Below, piece after piece: positions 50,761 through 59,640 of a DNA stretch of 64,000 nt. A program made the translations under genes and the position numbers. The DNA lies in assembly GCF_023856365.1 (NCBI RefSeq), contig NC_064533.1:32040118-32104117 (forward strand). The letters run 5' to 3'. The notes below the pieces were generated by a model. It had not been told where the DNA came from, did not search any database, and saw only the letters and a program-made list of their open reading frames with translations. Source of the DNA: Brienomyrus brachyistius. Lineage: Eukaryota > Chordata > Actinopteri > Osteoglossiformes > Mormyridae. Every line of letters starts with the position of its first letter. The stretch's first letter is position 1.

Positions 50761-50873
50761 CCTAAAGAGTGAAAAAAGAATCCTGCAAGACTGACTTCCC
50801 AGAGAACCCTAAGGAAACATGGACCAAGCAGGAAGTCTAGACCCTCAGATTAAAAGTCTGATACTTTTTTTTT
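50761..50873 (-). repeat. Terminal fragment of the array unit with a tRNA remnant
   Basis: This stretch aligns to the trailer-plus-tRNA part of the unit. ACCCTCAGATTAAAAGTCTG at 50,841-50,860 is the anticodon arm and its 3' side. The acceptor and T arm are scrambled and the D-arm side is lost at a T run (50,864-50,872). It marks the right boundary of the array. Confidence 0.75.
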
Positions 50874-51150
50874 AATTAAGGCTCTCAGACACTCTTTTAT
50901 AATTAAGCCACATCTTATTTTTCAGATGGAACCCCCTTTCATTATGAACTATCTGCTGCGTCCACGTTTCAATCTGTCTAGGGATCCTCCTGTGGTTTAC
51001 TAGAAAGACCCCACCTTAATGTACAAAGGTTGCAATCTTTTGCTGGAACCCTCATCAACAATCCCATCTGGTGTCCAAGGCTGTCATTGAGTTACAGACT
51101 CTAACTGCTTGACTGAACCATCCTTCCCCAGAGCTTATCACTGGGACATA
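50874..51150. other. Unassigned, possibly decayed gypsy gag
   Basis: No open frame or RNA gene is recognisable. The stretch abuts a gypsy gag remnant, so it may be the older part of that element, but I cannot align it. Confidence 0.3.
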
Positions 51151-51825
51151 CTCCCAGACCTACAAGCAATGATGGTATGCTGTGGGGAAGATCTGGGTTT
51201 TGAGGAATATATCCAGTTGTCAATTTATTTAGATAACCTCCTATGGGATTAACATCAGCTATATTGACCCTGACTCTACCTACTCAATCCATGGGCAGCT
51301 TGGCATTGGGAACCAGTCTCATCACTCACAACACCGATCCCATCATTCTCCAGCTCGGGATGTTCTACCAAGAAGAAGTACAGCTCATCCTGCCAAACCT
51401 TCTTTGTCATCCTGCTATCACTGGACATCCACATATGCACAAACAAAACTGCCGCACTGAAAGATCGCCACTTGGAGTCCAGCCTCTTCTCCAATTGCCT
51501 CCATTTTTTTCTACCTCTGTCAATAGCTCAGAAACCACAAGATCCCCACTGAATTCTGAGACTGGGATATGTAAAACCAATGCCACACCATCCCTGGGAC
51601 TGCCCGATAGGCTTGCTTAACTTTACCCAAGGAGCAAGTCAGCCCAGTCACCCCGCCTGAGTCCCAAGTCATGGAGCAGTACAATGAAAGCGGCCTTCAA
51701 TCAGGATTGATCCAGTGGTACATCTCTCGACTTGTCTCTGTTTTTTTCATCATTGAGAAGAACCATGGTGGCCCGCACCCATGCATCAATTACAGAGCCC
51801 TTAACAAGACAGTTAATCTGTCATC

Positions 51826-51828
<3 letters not shown>
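51151..51828 (+). pseudogene. Ty3/gypsy fossil: gag C-terminus, protease, start of RT
   Basis: Three pieces stand in retroelement order. At 51,151-51,248 the translation LPDLQAMMVCC...EEYIQLSIYLDNLLWD resembles the C-terminal part of vertebrate gypsy Gag. At about 51,249-51,450 it resembles the protease region (LALGTSLITHNTDPI, ending near LLCHPAITGHP where the family has an ILG-P motif). At about 51,590-51,650 PHHPWDCPIGLL and at 51,671-51,826 MEQYNESGLQSGLIQ and HPCINYRALNK match the conserved start of gypsy RT. Frames change at least twice and stops lie between them. The Gag zinc knuckle seems deleted. The RT palm is absent; homology stops at the TA tract. Non-functional. Confidence 0.75.

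Positions 51829-51873
<45 letters not shown>
51829..51873. repeat. (TA)n microsatellite
   Basis: About 22 TA units sit exactly between the gypsy RT remnant and the CR1-like LINE. It probably expanded at the LINE insertion junction. Confidence 0.95.
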
Positions 51874-51875
<2 letters not shown>

Positions 51876-53345
51876 TTTATATGTCTTTAAGCTCAAAATA
51901 AATAAATCACAGGGCCCTGATGGCATCTTACCTATAGTGTTAAAAGAGATGAGGCATATTATTTGTCGACCCTTAACTTTACTGTTTCAAAAATCCTTAT
52001 CTGAAGGTGTGGTACCTTCTGATTGGAAGCACGCCTTCATAACGCCCATTTTCAAAAAAGGGGATAGAAGTAATTTGTCTAACTATAGGCCAATCAGTCT
52101 AACTTGTGTAACTGGTAAAGTTATGGAGGCTATAATCAAAGAGAAAATGGTAGATTATCTGGACTCCAATAACATTTTGCGGGATAGCCAGCATGGATTT
52201 AGGAGAGGTAGATCCTGTTTAACAAATCTGTTGGAGTTTTTTGAGGAAGCTACTCAGGAAGTTGATGATAAGAAGGCCTATGATGTCATCTACTTAGATT
52301 TCCAAAAGGCTTTTGATGTTGTCCCCCACAAGAGGCTCCTACTTAAACTCAAAGCGACAGGTATTTTAGGTACCGTAGCGACCTGGATTGATAACTGGTT
52401 AACAGATAGGAAACAGCGAGGCACAATGTCACAGTGGGCTTGCGTTCATAGTGGGGTACCGCAGGGTTCGATTTTAGGACCACTATTGTTCCTAATTTAC
52501 ATAAATGATATGGATACCAATATATACAGTAAACTGGTGAAATTTGCAGATGACACCACGGTGGGTGGTGTAGCAGATACTGAATTAGCGGCTCAGCAGC
52601 TACAGCGGGATCTTGATTTAATTAGTGACTGGGCCAATACCTGGCAGATGAAATTTAACGTCGATAAATGTAAGGTACTCTATCTAGGGAGCAGAAATAT
52701 AAAGTACAGGTATTTCATGGGTGTCACTGAAATAAAGGTAGCTGATCATGAGAAAGACCTTGGTGTGTATGTTGATGCTTCCATGTCCCATTCTCGCCAG
52801 TGTGGGGAAGCAATAAAAAAAGCCAATAGGATGTTGGGGTATATCTCCAGGTGTGTGGAGTTTAAGTCAAGGGAGGTAATGCTAAGATTATACAATTCCT
52901 TGGTGAGACCTCACCTAGAATATTGTGTGCAGGTTTGGTCACCATATCTTAAAAAGGACATTGTGGCCTTAGAAAAGGTGCAGCGTAGGGCCACAAAAAT
53001 GATTCCTGGCCTTAGAGGAATGTCATACGAGGAACGGTTACTTGAGCTAAATCTGTTCAGTCTCAAGCAAAGGAGACTGAGGGGGGACATGATCCAGGTT
53101 TATAAGATTCTAACAGGTTTGGATGCTGTTCAACCAAATAGTTACTTCAGCATTAGTTTAAATACATGAACTCGTGGCCATAGGTGGAAATTAGCGGGAG
53201 AACATTTCAAGCTGGATTTAAGGAAGCACTTCTTTACACAGCGTGTAGTCAGAGTATGGAGTAGCCTGATAATGTAGTGCAAGCTGAATCCTTGGGTTCC
53301 TTTAAATCAGAGCTAGATAAGATTTTAACGACTCTGAGCTATTAG
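51874..53345 (+). pseudogene. LINE reverse transcriptase (ORF2 C-terminal part), broken
   Basis: The open stretch encodes about 425 LINE residues, ending at TGA 53,167-53,169. Visible RT motifs are GPDGI (start of the domain), FKKGDRSNLSNYRPISL, SQHGFRRGRSC, YLDFQKAFDVV with the first catalytic Asp, SGVPQGSILGPLLF, and FADDTT with the two Asp of motif C. All three catalytic Asp remain. Past the TGA the same frame continues with TRGHRWKLAGEHFKLDLRKH, typical of the ORF2 tail, then one frameshift near 53,265 leads to the natural stop at 53,343-53,345. So one nonsense change, one frameshift and 5' truncation explain the loss of function. The first ~18 residues of the longest frame come from the TA tract and are not LINE. 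Confidence 0.85.
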
Positions 53346-53424
53346 TTTAGTTCTCCCCAAGCGAGCTTGATGAACCGAATGGCCTCCTCTCGTTTGTATA
53401 GTTCTTATGTTCTTATGTTCTTAT
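51874..53424 (+). mobile_element. 5'-truncated CR1-like non-LTR retrotransposon
   Basis: The body encodes an RT and the C-terminal part of ORF2; the endonuclease and ORF1 are missing. After the ORF come about 55 bp of 3' UTR and three copies of the 8-bp unit TTCTTATG (the last one partial) at 53,401-53,424. CR1-clade LINEs end in short 8-bp repeats rather than poly(A), which supports the clade. Jockey or Rex relatives are the alternatives. I found no convincing target duplication; the left end is obscured by the TA tract. It interrupts the gypsy fossil, so it is the younger of the two. Confidence 0.85.
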
Positions 53425-53643
53425 ATCAATTAACTGCTTATTTACTTGCAATCATTCACTGAACACATATCCTACGTTCACCAGATGATCCAGGTGTCAG
53501 CATAGTTGCAGTGCCCCATTCACAGCTATGATCTACTCCGCACAGACAACCATAATGTAGACCTACTAAGTCCAGGCAACCTTCCACAGACTAAATCAGG
53601 TTTGCGTACTGTACAAGCATGCTGTGTTGCAGTTCCTGAGGTC
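53425..53643. other. Short unassigned stretch between LINE and solo LTR
   Basis: No motif or coding potential is recognised. It hosts the target site of the solo LTR. Confidence 0.4.
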
Positions 53644-53648
53644 AAGGC

Positions 53649-53926
53649 TGTCATGCCCGGCTCGTCCAATCCTCGTGTGTGCCACGCCCAATGATTACCC
53701 ACGTGTGCTTCCCTGATCGTACCCAGCTGTGTCCGATTATTTTCAATCAGTCCTGTCTATTTGAGTCCATGTCTTACCAGAGTTCAGTGTCCGTCATTGA
53801 AGTCCATCTGCGTGAGATGTTTCCTGCACCCCCGTGTTCCTAATAAATCCCCGTATTTCCCCGTATCCTGCCCGCCTTGCCTGTTTCCTGCCCGTCCGCC
53901 GCTCCCGTTGAACGGCGATCGTGACA
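53649..53926 (+). mobile_element. Solo LTR of a Ty3/gypsy element with 5-bp target duplication
   Basis: A 278-bp segment begins TGTCATGCCCGG and ends CGATCGTGACA, with terminal inverted bases TGTCA/TGACA. It is flanked on both sides by AAGGC (53,644-53,648 and 53,927-53,931), the 5-bp duplication expected of gypsy integration. AATAAA in CCTAATAAATCC (near 53,840) fits the R-region poly(A) signal and sets the plus orientation. No internal sequence is present, so LTR-LTR recombination removed it. Confidence 0.88.
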
Positions 53927-53931
53927 AAGGC

Positions 53932-54249
53932 ATTCACATCCAAATCGTTGTATTCCCCTACATTTTTCAGTATCTATCCATACTACTGGCATACCCCGAT
54001 AATTTTCTCTGTGGGTTTACCTTATGTACCTATGTACAAAGACACAATCCAAATGATTCATAATATAGAGAATAAACTTTTGATATTATACTTGTATGTA
54101 AGTAGTGAAGATACTTTGTTTATGTTGGTTGCAGTCCTTTTAAATTTACTAATATACAATTTAATGGTTGTGCAACAAATTTGAGATTATTTAATTGATG
54201 AATTAATTGTCAGCTGTGGCTTTGTACAAGTTGTTTAAGAATATGTTGC
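53932..54249. other. AT-rich, nothing recognised
   Basis: Short random frames only, with no conserved motif. An AATAAA at about 54,070 has no gene context. Confidence 0.4.
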
Positions 54250-54739
54250 TGTCAGGATGAATCTGTGTCTTGCCCCATTCTGTATGTCATTATCTCATTT
54301 GGTCAGCAGGTGTCGCTGTCTATCCCATTTCGTGTGTTTCTCTGTTTCTTGTACTGCCATGTGGCTAAACGGGCTACACAGGTGGCTCTGAGTGCAGTAA
54401 CTCCTCTGTTGTGGATTTGAGACTGGTCAGAGGCTAGCCTCACCTGTTTGGACATTTTTATGTTTTTTTGCTGTTTTTGATTCAGTTTCCCTTAGTTATG
54501 TCCTTGTCTTCATGTATTTCAGTTTCAGTCCTTATTGATGTTTTTGCTCCCGTTTACTCTGTCTAGTTTAAGTTATGTTTTGTTTTACCTGTGTTCCCAG
54601 TTTCTCCTGGTGTTTGAATCTACAGTGTTGTTAATTACCCTCACCTTTGTCTCGTTACTCTGAGTTCTTAATGTTTCATTTAATGTCTATGGGTTACACC
54701 TGTCCCTTGTTTCATACTCATTAAAAATGTATTATGACA
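54250..54739 (+). mobile_element. Possible second, older solo LTR
   Basis: The 490-bp segment begins TGTCAGGATG and ends ATTATGACA, giving TGTCA/TGACA ends like the first LTR. Its T-rich body contains the fish-LTR-like phrase GGTCAGCAGGTGTCGCTGTC. The flanking 5-mers (GTTGC and TTATA) do not match, so the limits or the call may be wrong. Confidence 0.4.
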
Positions 54740-54747
54740 TTATAAAA

Positions 54748-54819
54748 TTACCATGCATTTTAACCTTTATGTGGCTAAATTGTACATGAACGCAGCATAA
54801 AGGCTAAAATGCACAGTAA
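54748..54819. repeat. 72-bp imperfect hairpin
   Basis: Arms 54,754-54,771 and 54,796-54,813 pair at 17 of 18 bases around a 24-bp loop, and pairing continues outward with a few mismatches (TTAC/GTAA). It may be a remnant of a small inverted-repeat element. Confidence 0.6.
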
Positions 54820-56462
54820 ATTCTTGTCATAGTAGCGTGAATGCACATAAAATAATACACATTTATGCTCATTTTGCCCGATTCATGACTTTCTAGAACG
54901 TAAATGCCTAAAAGCGAAGGCATATTGAAGGAAAGCTTTCGCAACACACTGCATCAGTCTTGCTCTCTCAACTGTGACATTATTGTGCAGCAATCACTTC
55001 AGAATTTGTTGCGGGCAGATTTTCCCCCCAAAGTGTTATTTTTTGTATGCAATATTTTGTTATAAAACTACTCTTAGCTTGTTTATTTGTCTTTTTTCTT
55101 AATTTCTTGCAAAATAATAAATGTTTAAAGACACTGTCAGGTGACAAAGGAAATAATGTATTTCATTCAGAACATGCCTGTAATCGATACTGCAGTATTT
55201 CTGTTTCCAGGTTCGTTTTTATGATTTAAAGATGGTTCTGGTCCAGTTCTAACTACGTAATCCAGCTGGAGGTCACATTCCTCAATCTGCTTCACCAGAT
55301 GTAACTTGGACAACTCGGTCGATTTGTAACGTAAAATCACATTGACGTATTATGGAGTCACACGACATTACAGTGTGAGGCTGTTGTGTGGAGGTCATTG
55401 CATGTTCCTCTACTGGGGGATGTGAACTGCTCTTTGTAGCCACAACCTGAAGAAAAATCAATAATTAACGTTCAGTGTGCAAATCTCCGATTACCCTGAA
55501 ATTCATTTTCCTGCAGAACGTATTTGCATGCCTCAGCTGGACTGTTAGTAGATACTGCAGAGAGGGTCTCCTCATCATATTCTTCACTGTCTTCATCATC
55601 ATCACAGAAAGGTGTTTGTCTACAATATGTATATGTGTACTTGTGGAGGGATATCCATCAGCTTAAGACACCCTTCAGAGACTGAACGCAATGTGATGTA
55701 TGCATTAAAGTGGGGAACTGCTCTGTATTTACCGAATGAGTGAATATGAGACAGTACCTTTCATATAGATGGTTGTATCATTAGAGGTGGTTGCCTCAGA
55801 TGAAGTACCCCCAGGGATACCTTCAATGAAGGGCCTCCCTGGATTTTGGTGCCTGTTCCTCAGCTGGAGTTAATGGAGTAGATGTGGGCCTCTGCTTTCT
55901 TCCTGTTGGCTATGGGGTAAAACAGTAAATGACTGGGCTACCATTGTAATATATAGCGTTATGATTATGTCGTTTTATAAGTTGCTATTTGAATAATACA
56001 TTACCTTGTCTTTGTTTTTGATTTGTTGTGAAGTGCATTTAGCAGCTCCCGAGTTACATCATTTCACAAACTGAATGACTAATATTAGATGCTGAATAGT
56101 TTTGAGGCAAATTTTGGTTGTGCAAAATATATGTCTGTACCTGTATACATGTGAGATTGATATAATACAGACACTGCATGGTCAGTGCGTCCAGTGAAAT
56201 ATTGCTTTTGTGCATACAACCACATATAACTCAAGAATGCTAAACTATATCATTTTAAGATCTTTTCGTCTGGAAATTCTTTAAACAGGTTATATATTGA
56301 TTGCATAAATTTGACATAGGTGTTCACTCAATCAGTGATTTTTTTTTTGCCATGCGATATCCCTGTTTTTTGCAGCTTTGACTGTAACTCCTCTTGTTTG
56401 AGTTCAGTGAAATATGCAGCTCTTTGTCTATCCTGTTTGACTCCATGATTGATCACCTTTTC
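54820..56462. other. 1.6 kb with no recognised feature
   Basis: Only short frames occur, all without family motifs. The base composition and lack of motifs suggest unannotated decayed repeat or neutral sequence. Confidence 0.4.
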
Positions 56463-56610
56463 AGTGATTAACTATCCATCCATCCATCCATTTTCCAAAC
56501 CGCTTATCCTATTGGGTCGCGGGGGGTCCGTAGCCTATCCCGGAATCAATGGGCACGAGGCAGGGAACAACCCAGGATGGGGGGCCAGCCCATCGCAGAG
56601 TGATTAACTA
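56463..56610 (-). mobile_element. LINE-2-type 3' end insertion with 12-bp target duplication
   Basis: The insert 56,475-56,598 reads on the minus strand as a short conserved 3' UTR (GGATAAGCGGTTTGGAAAATG) followed by GGAT/ATGG tail repeats, the usual 3' end of fish L2-clade LINEs and of SINEs that borrow that tail. It is flanked by AGTGATTAACTA at 56,463-56,474 and 56,599-56,610, a perfect 12-bp duplication. The element is 124 bp, severely 5'-truncated and without coding capacity. The intact flanks suggest a fairly recent insertion. Confidence 0.85.
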
Positions 56611-57369
56611 GTGATGCCTTTTTATATCTCACCATGAATTTGTATTATTCTGAATCAACATCTCTGGATTAACAGAACTAATCGAAATCAGCTGTTCCGG
56701 GAACTGAATCATCCTCAGTTTAGGCTTTCAGTTTTGCTCAGCCTGACATGGTATAGGATTAGTTATTTCCTCTTCACAGGCTAAAATAACAAGCAAACCC
56801 AGACTAACTTTGTCAGCAAAAGAAAATTAGAACAGAAGGACAATAAACTTACTTCACTCCCTGTTTATTGGAAAACAGCACCAACACATGTACAAAACAA
56901 AAAGGCAGTCACTCCATACGCACCAGACGAATGCACAAATAAACCAAAGCCACAGTACAAAGAGGGTAGATGAAAATCATAGTCATTGACCAAAGTGAAA
57001 AATCCAAAAAACCTAAGCAATCAACAAAAAATTGAGACAGAGGTACCAAATAAGCACAAGCGGGAACCAGACACACAAGCCAAAGTCAATTACCGAGCGA
57101 ACAATCAATCAAGGAATAACCAATACAATAAAAATGAGCAAAGCTGGTTTCTTGCAGGTGCGGCGAGCTTTTGAACCGGTAGAAAGTAGTAACTGGAAGC
57201 AGGGACGTGGAGAGAAGAGCAGAAATGGTGTAGGTGGACTGGACTGTAACAATGAGAATGGCAAAGACCTGAGGCTTACTTGCTTACATTCCATTTATTT
57301 TGTATAAATGATGTATGACCAAACGTCCATGTAGAGAGTCTAGAGTTGACTTTGAATTGAGTTGAATTT
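56611..57369. other. No recognised feature (759 bp)
   Basis: Purine- and A-rich sequence with no convincing frame. Short frames in both directions around 57,000-57,300 overlap each other and lack motifs. Confidence 0.4.
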
Positions 57370-57570
57370 GTGGCAGGACTGTCCCACTTTCGTTCGTATG
57401 TCTGTGGCAGCCGGTTCCTCCTGTGGTCCAACCACATCTTGCTAACCTGGCTCATGAATTTCAAGGGGCCAGAGGGTCAGATGGTAAAGTGGATGGAGAA
57501 GCCACAGATCTACAACTCCAACGTCCAGCACGCGGTGTACCGGCTGCACGGCAACGCAGGGTGGGGTGCG
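57370..57570 (+). pseudogene. Ty3/gypsy RNase H fragment
   Basis: The frame starting at 57,370 reads LSHFRSYVCGSRFLLWSNHI, then LTWLMNFKGPEGQMVKWMEK and VYRLHGNA. This is the conserved end of gypsy RNase H: the HASLTWL-like stretch, NFK-PEGQ-ARW and RLHGNAD. The family Asp after HGNA is Gly here, so the active site is damaged. The sequence to about 57,790 stays open but is not alignable. Same strand as the gypsy pieces at 51.2 and 58.5 kb. Confidence 0.72.
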
Positions 57571-57797
57571 AATACTGGCAGCAGTTGGAGGTGGGTCAGC
57601 GGACGGAGAGACCGGACATGGCAGGGATGACAGGGGCAGTGCCAGACCAAACCACAGCTGTCCAGCAGGGTCCAGAGGCCTTGGAACATATAAATGCTGA
57701 TGGACTTGGAGCCAGCAGAGATGAAGGGTGTCATTCCAGACCGGACCACCGTACCCCAGCATCCCGAGGAGCATCTGGCCTTCAGCCTGGATGAGTT

Positions 57798-57960
57798 GGC
57801 ATCTGGAACTATTTTGGCTTTGTGACAAATGAAAACAATACACCACGGGACATATGCAAGTTGTGCACAATACTGACAAAGGAGGCAAACAATATGAATT
57901 GTCTAAACATTTGACTATCTGATGCTGGACACAATACAAAGAGTTTCGAGAGAGAGGTGT
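57798..57960 (+). pseudogene. BED zinc-finger remnant of a hAT transposase
   Basis: From 57,804 the frame reads WNYFGFVTNENNTPRDICKL followed by CTILTKEANN. This matches the start of BED fingers in ZBED/hAT proteins: aromatic WxYF-F and a CKLC zinc pair. After a TGA (about 57,915) another frame continues with QYKEFRERGVPFLNK. The His pair is not recognisable. No transposase core follows, and terminal repeats were not found. Confidence 0.6.
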
Positions 57961-58540
57961 CCCATTTCTTAACAAATTAAATACTAATCTGCCTGTTGCG
58001 GCTGAAGTAGGGATGTGATGTTTTTTAAACATTTCTGCATTAAGACAACAGTCTGGAATATTTTTTTACCAGGCGGTTGTGAATCTGCTCCATACAATCT
58101 CATGAGGTCATGTTAATTAGTTAATTTGTTCACTGGGATACAAACTTCTAAAGTTGTGCAGTTGTTACAAGTGTTTGTGCTTTGAGAGACACGATAAAGG
58201 AGACACGTAAACGTAGTGCATATCTGTTGTTATACATTGTAATAATTATAAAGTTATGCCTAATTTTTAATGGAGATTAATTACTGCTTGTGAATATCTC
58301 TGATCATGATTACAGTGTGATTACAATGGCTGCTACTGTACTTATTAGTACAGTAGTTTTCTTGAGTTTACAAAAGGTTTTATTGCAAAAAAAAATTGTG
58401 ATTTAAACATATATTTTTAATTGACTTACAGTATATACTACGTTTGGTATTGAAAATAGCATTTAATTTCCAAACTTTTCTCAGTATCATATTGAAGTGT
58501 GGTATCGAGGCAGCACCAGCCCACACAAACACTCCCGGGC
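57961..58540. other. AT-rich, nothing recognised
   Basis: Many A and T runs and no usable frame. It separates the hAT remnant from the gypsy integrase fragment. Confidence 0.4.
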
Positions 58541-58546
58541 CCCCTT

Positions 58547-58836
58547 CTGCCCATGCAGTGCGGCAGTCCAACGGAGCCTGTCGGCGTGGACATTTTGGGC
58601 TCCTTTCTGAGCACCACCACTGGGAACCACTACATCCTCGTGGCGACAGACTGTATTACTAAGTGGCCCGAGGTATATGCGGTTGCAGGACAAATCGCCG
58701 CTGTGACAGCGCCCAGGTTGGTGGAGGAATTCTTCATTCTGCTAGGAGAGGTCTGACGGATGCTGGGCGTATGGAACACGTGCACCAGCCCTCTGCACCC
58801 CCAGGGCAATAGACAGGTCGACCTTCAACCGGACTC
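58547..58836 (+). pseudogene. Ty3/gypsy integrase core fragment
   Basis: The frame reads PTEPVGVDILGSF, with the first catalytic Asp, then YILVATDCITKWPEVYAV and APRLVEEFFILLGEV. A TGA follows at 58,754-58,756, and the same frame continues with MLGVWNTCTSPLHPQGNRQV, the stretch before the catalytic Glu. About 20 codons that carry the middle catalytic Asp are deleted between the two parts, and the Glu position appears as Asp. The zinc-binding N-terminus is missing. Inactive. Confidence 0.8.
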
Positions 58837-58885
58837 CATGGTCTACCAAACTATTTTGCATATCCTGACATGTTTGGAATGGAAC

Positions 58886-59165
58886 TGTAAATAGGCCATC
58901 TGTGTGTAATTGTGTATACGATGTGCTGTGTTTTCACGACTGTGTTGTACTTAGCTGTATCGTATGTGTCCATTGCCCACTCCTCATGTATTTATGTAAT
59001 TACCTACCATGTGTGCGACCCTGTGTCTAGCATGTGGCCTCTCACCGTTACCCCGATGTAAATGAAGTGGGAGCCAATCTTGTTTGTGGTTGAACGGAGT
59101 CTTTTAAGGGCTGTTAATAAAAGAGCAATTGCCTTGTGGTAAACCTGCCTAAGTGGGACACTACA
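58886..59165 (+). mobile_element. Possible gypsy 3' LTR
   Basis: A 280-bp stretch starting TGTAAATAGG and ending GGGACACTACA lies just after the integrase remnant. It contains TTAATAAAAGAGC (poly(A)-signal-like) 40-50 bp before its end, as in an R-U5 layout. No matching 5' LTR was found and no target duplication could be fixed. Confidence 0.35.
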
Positions 59166-59640
59166 TTATCATTGGTGTGTCTTTCACACTTCTTACTCTT
59201 GTGCATGAAAAATGTTGGTCATAGTGCAAATGAAAAATTAATAAAAAATTTAGACATAAAAAATGTAAGCAATATAAGACACAGACAGTAACACATACAC
59301 AAAGAAATACAGTTAACTGAATTGGCAGGGAATGATTGTGTGCAATCAATGAACGGGAGTTCGGTTTCAGCCGGTAAATCCAGTACTTCTAGAAACTGTA
59401 GGTGTTGAGAGGTTTTGGGGGAGTACGGACTAAATAGGAGGGGGGTGATGGAGCAGTCCAGGGTATAATTGTTGTCCTTCCGACACCATCTTTTCTAGCT
59501 TATCGCTTAATTCCACCTGCATAGGATGCTCACAAAAAACAGATACTTATTTCACATGTGTCTCACATCTTAATATAAACCATTATGTGGTCAGTAGAGA
59601 TGACCTGGCATTTGTTTTCAGTAACCACGGAACTACGTGG
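59166..59640. other. No recognised feature (475 bp)
   Basis: AT-rich at first, then mixed. There are short minus-strand frames without motifs. Confidence 0.4.

Larger units (their letters stand above)
1..50873 (-). repeat. Tandem array of ~760-bp units, each with one tRNA-Lys(TTT) gene
   Basis: The same ~760-bp unit recurs head to tail from the first base to about 50,760, followed by a fragment. tRNA positions step by 760 bp, with 759 once (copy 6 to 7), 761 once (copy 14 to 15) and 763 three times (copies 49 to 52). The left edge lies outside the window, so the true copy number is at least 67. Outside the tRNA the spacer has no open frame of note and no second RNA gene that I can recognise. 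Subtypes are visible: type A (AAGCTTGACATCATGG trailer), type B (ATTGACATTCTGG trailer, T-stem change), type C (GGGAGGGCAGG, TATGATTTAA, GACAC before the tRNA) and type D (ATTGACATCCTGG trailer with GACGC). Several units are mosaics of these types. Confidence 0.98.

Noticed and set aside
1..50873. CRISPR array
   Set aside because: The repeat is 760 bp with no short repeat/unique-spacer pattern, and the DNA is vertebrate.
1..50873. tRNA-derived SINE array
   Set aside because: Units are tandem and head to tail, with no poly(A) or LINE tail, no target duplications and no tRNA-unrelated body common to SINEs.
51243..51620. 125-codon plus-strand frame as a host gene
   Set aside because: Its content aligns with gypsy protease and the RT leader, with frame changes around it.
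51826..51900. Poly(YI) N-terminus of the RT frame as a real protein start
   Set aside because: It is the TA microsatellite translated; LINE similarity begins after it.
57442..58032. 196-codon minus-strand frame
   Set aside because: It lies opposite the gypsy RNase H and hAT remnants, which have recognisable motifs; no motif is seen in the minus-strand product.
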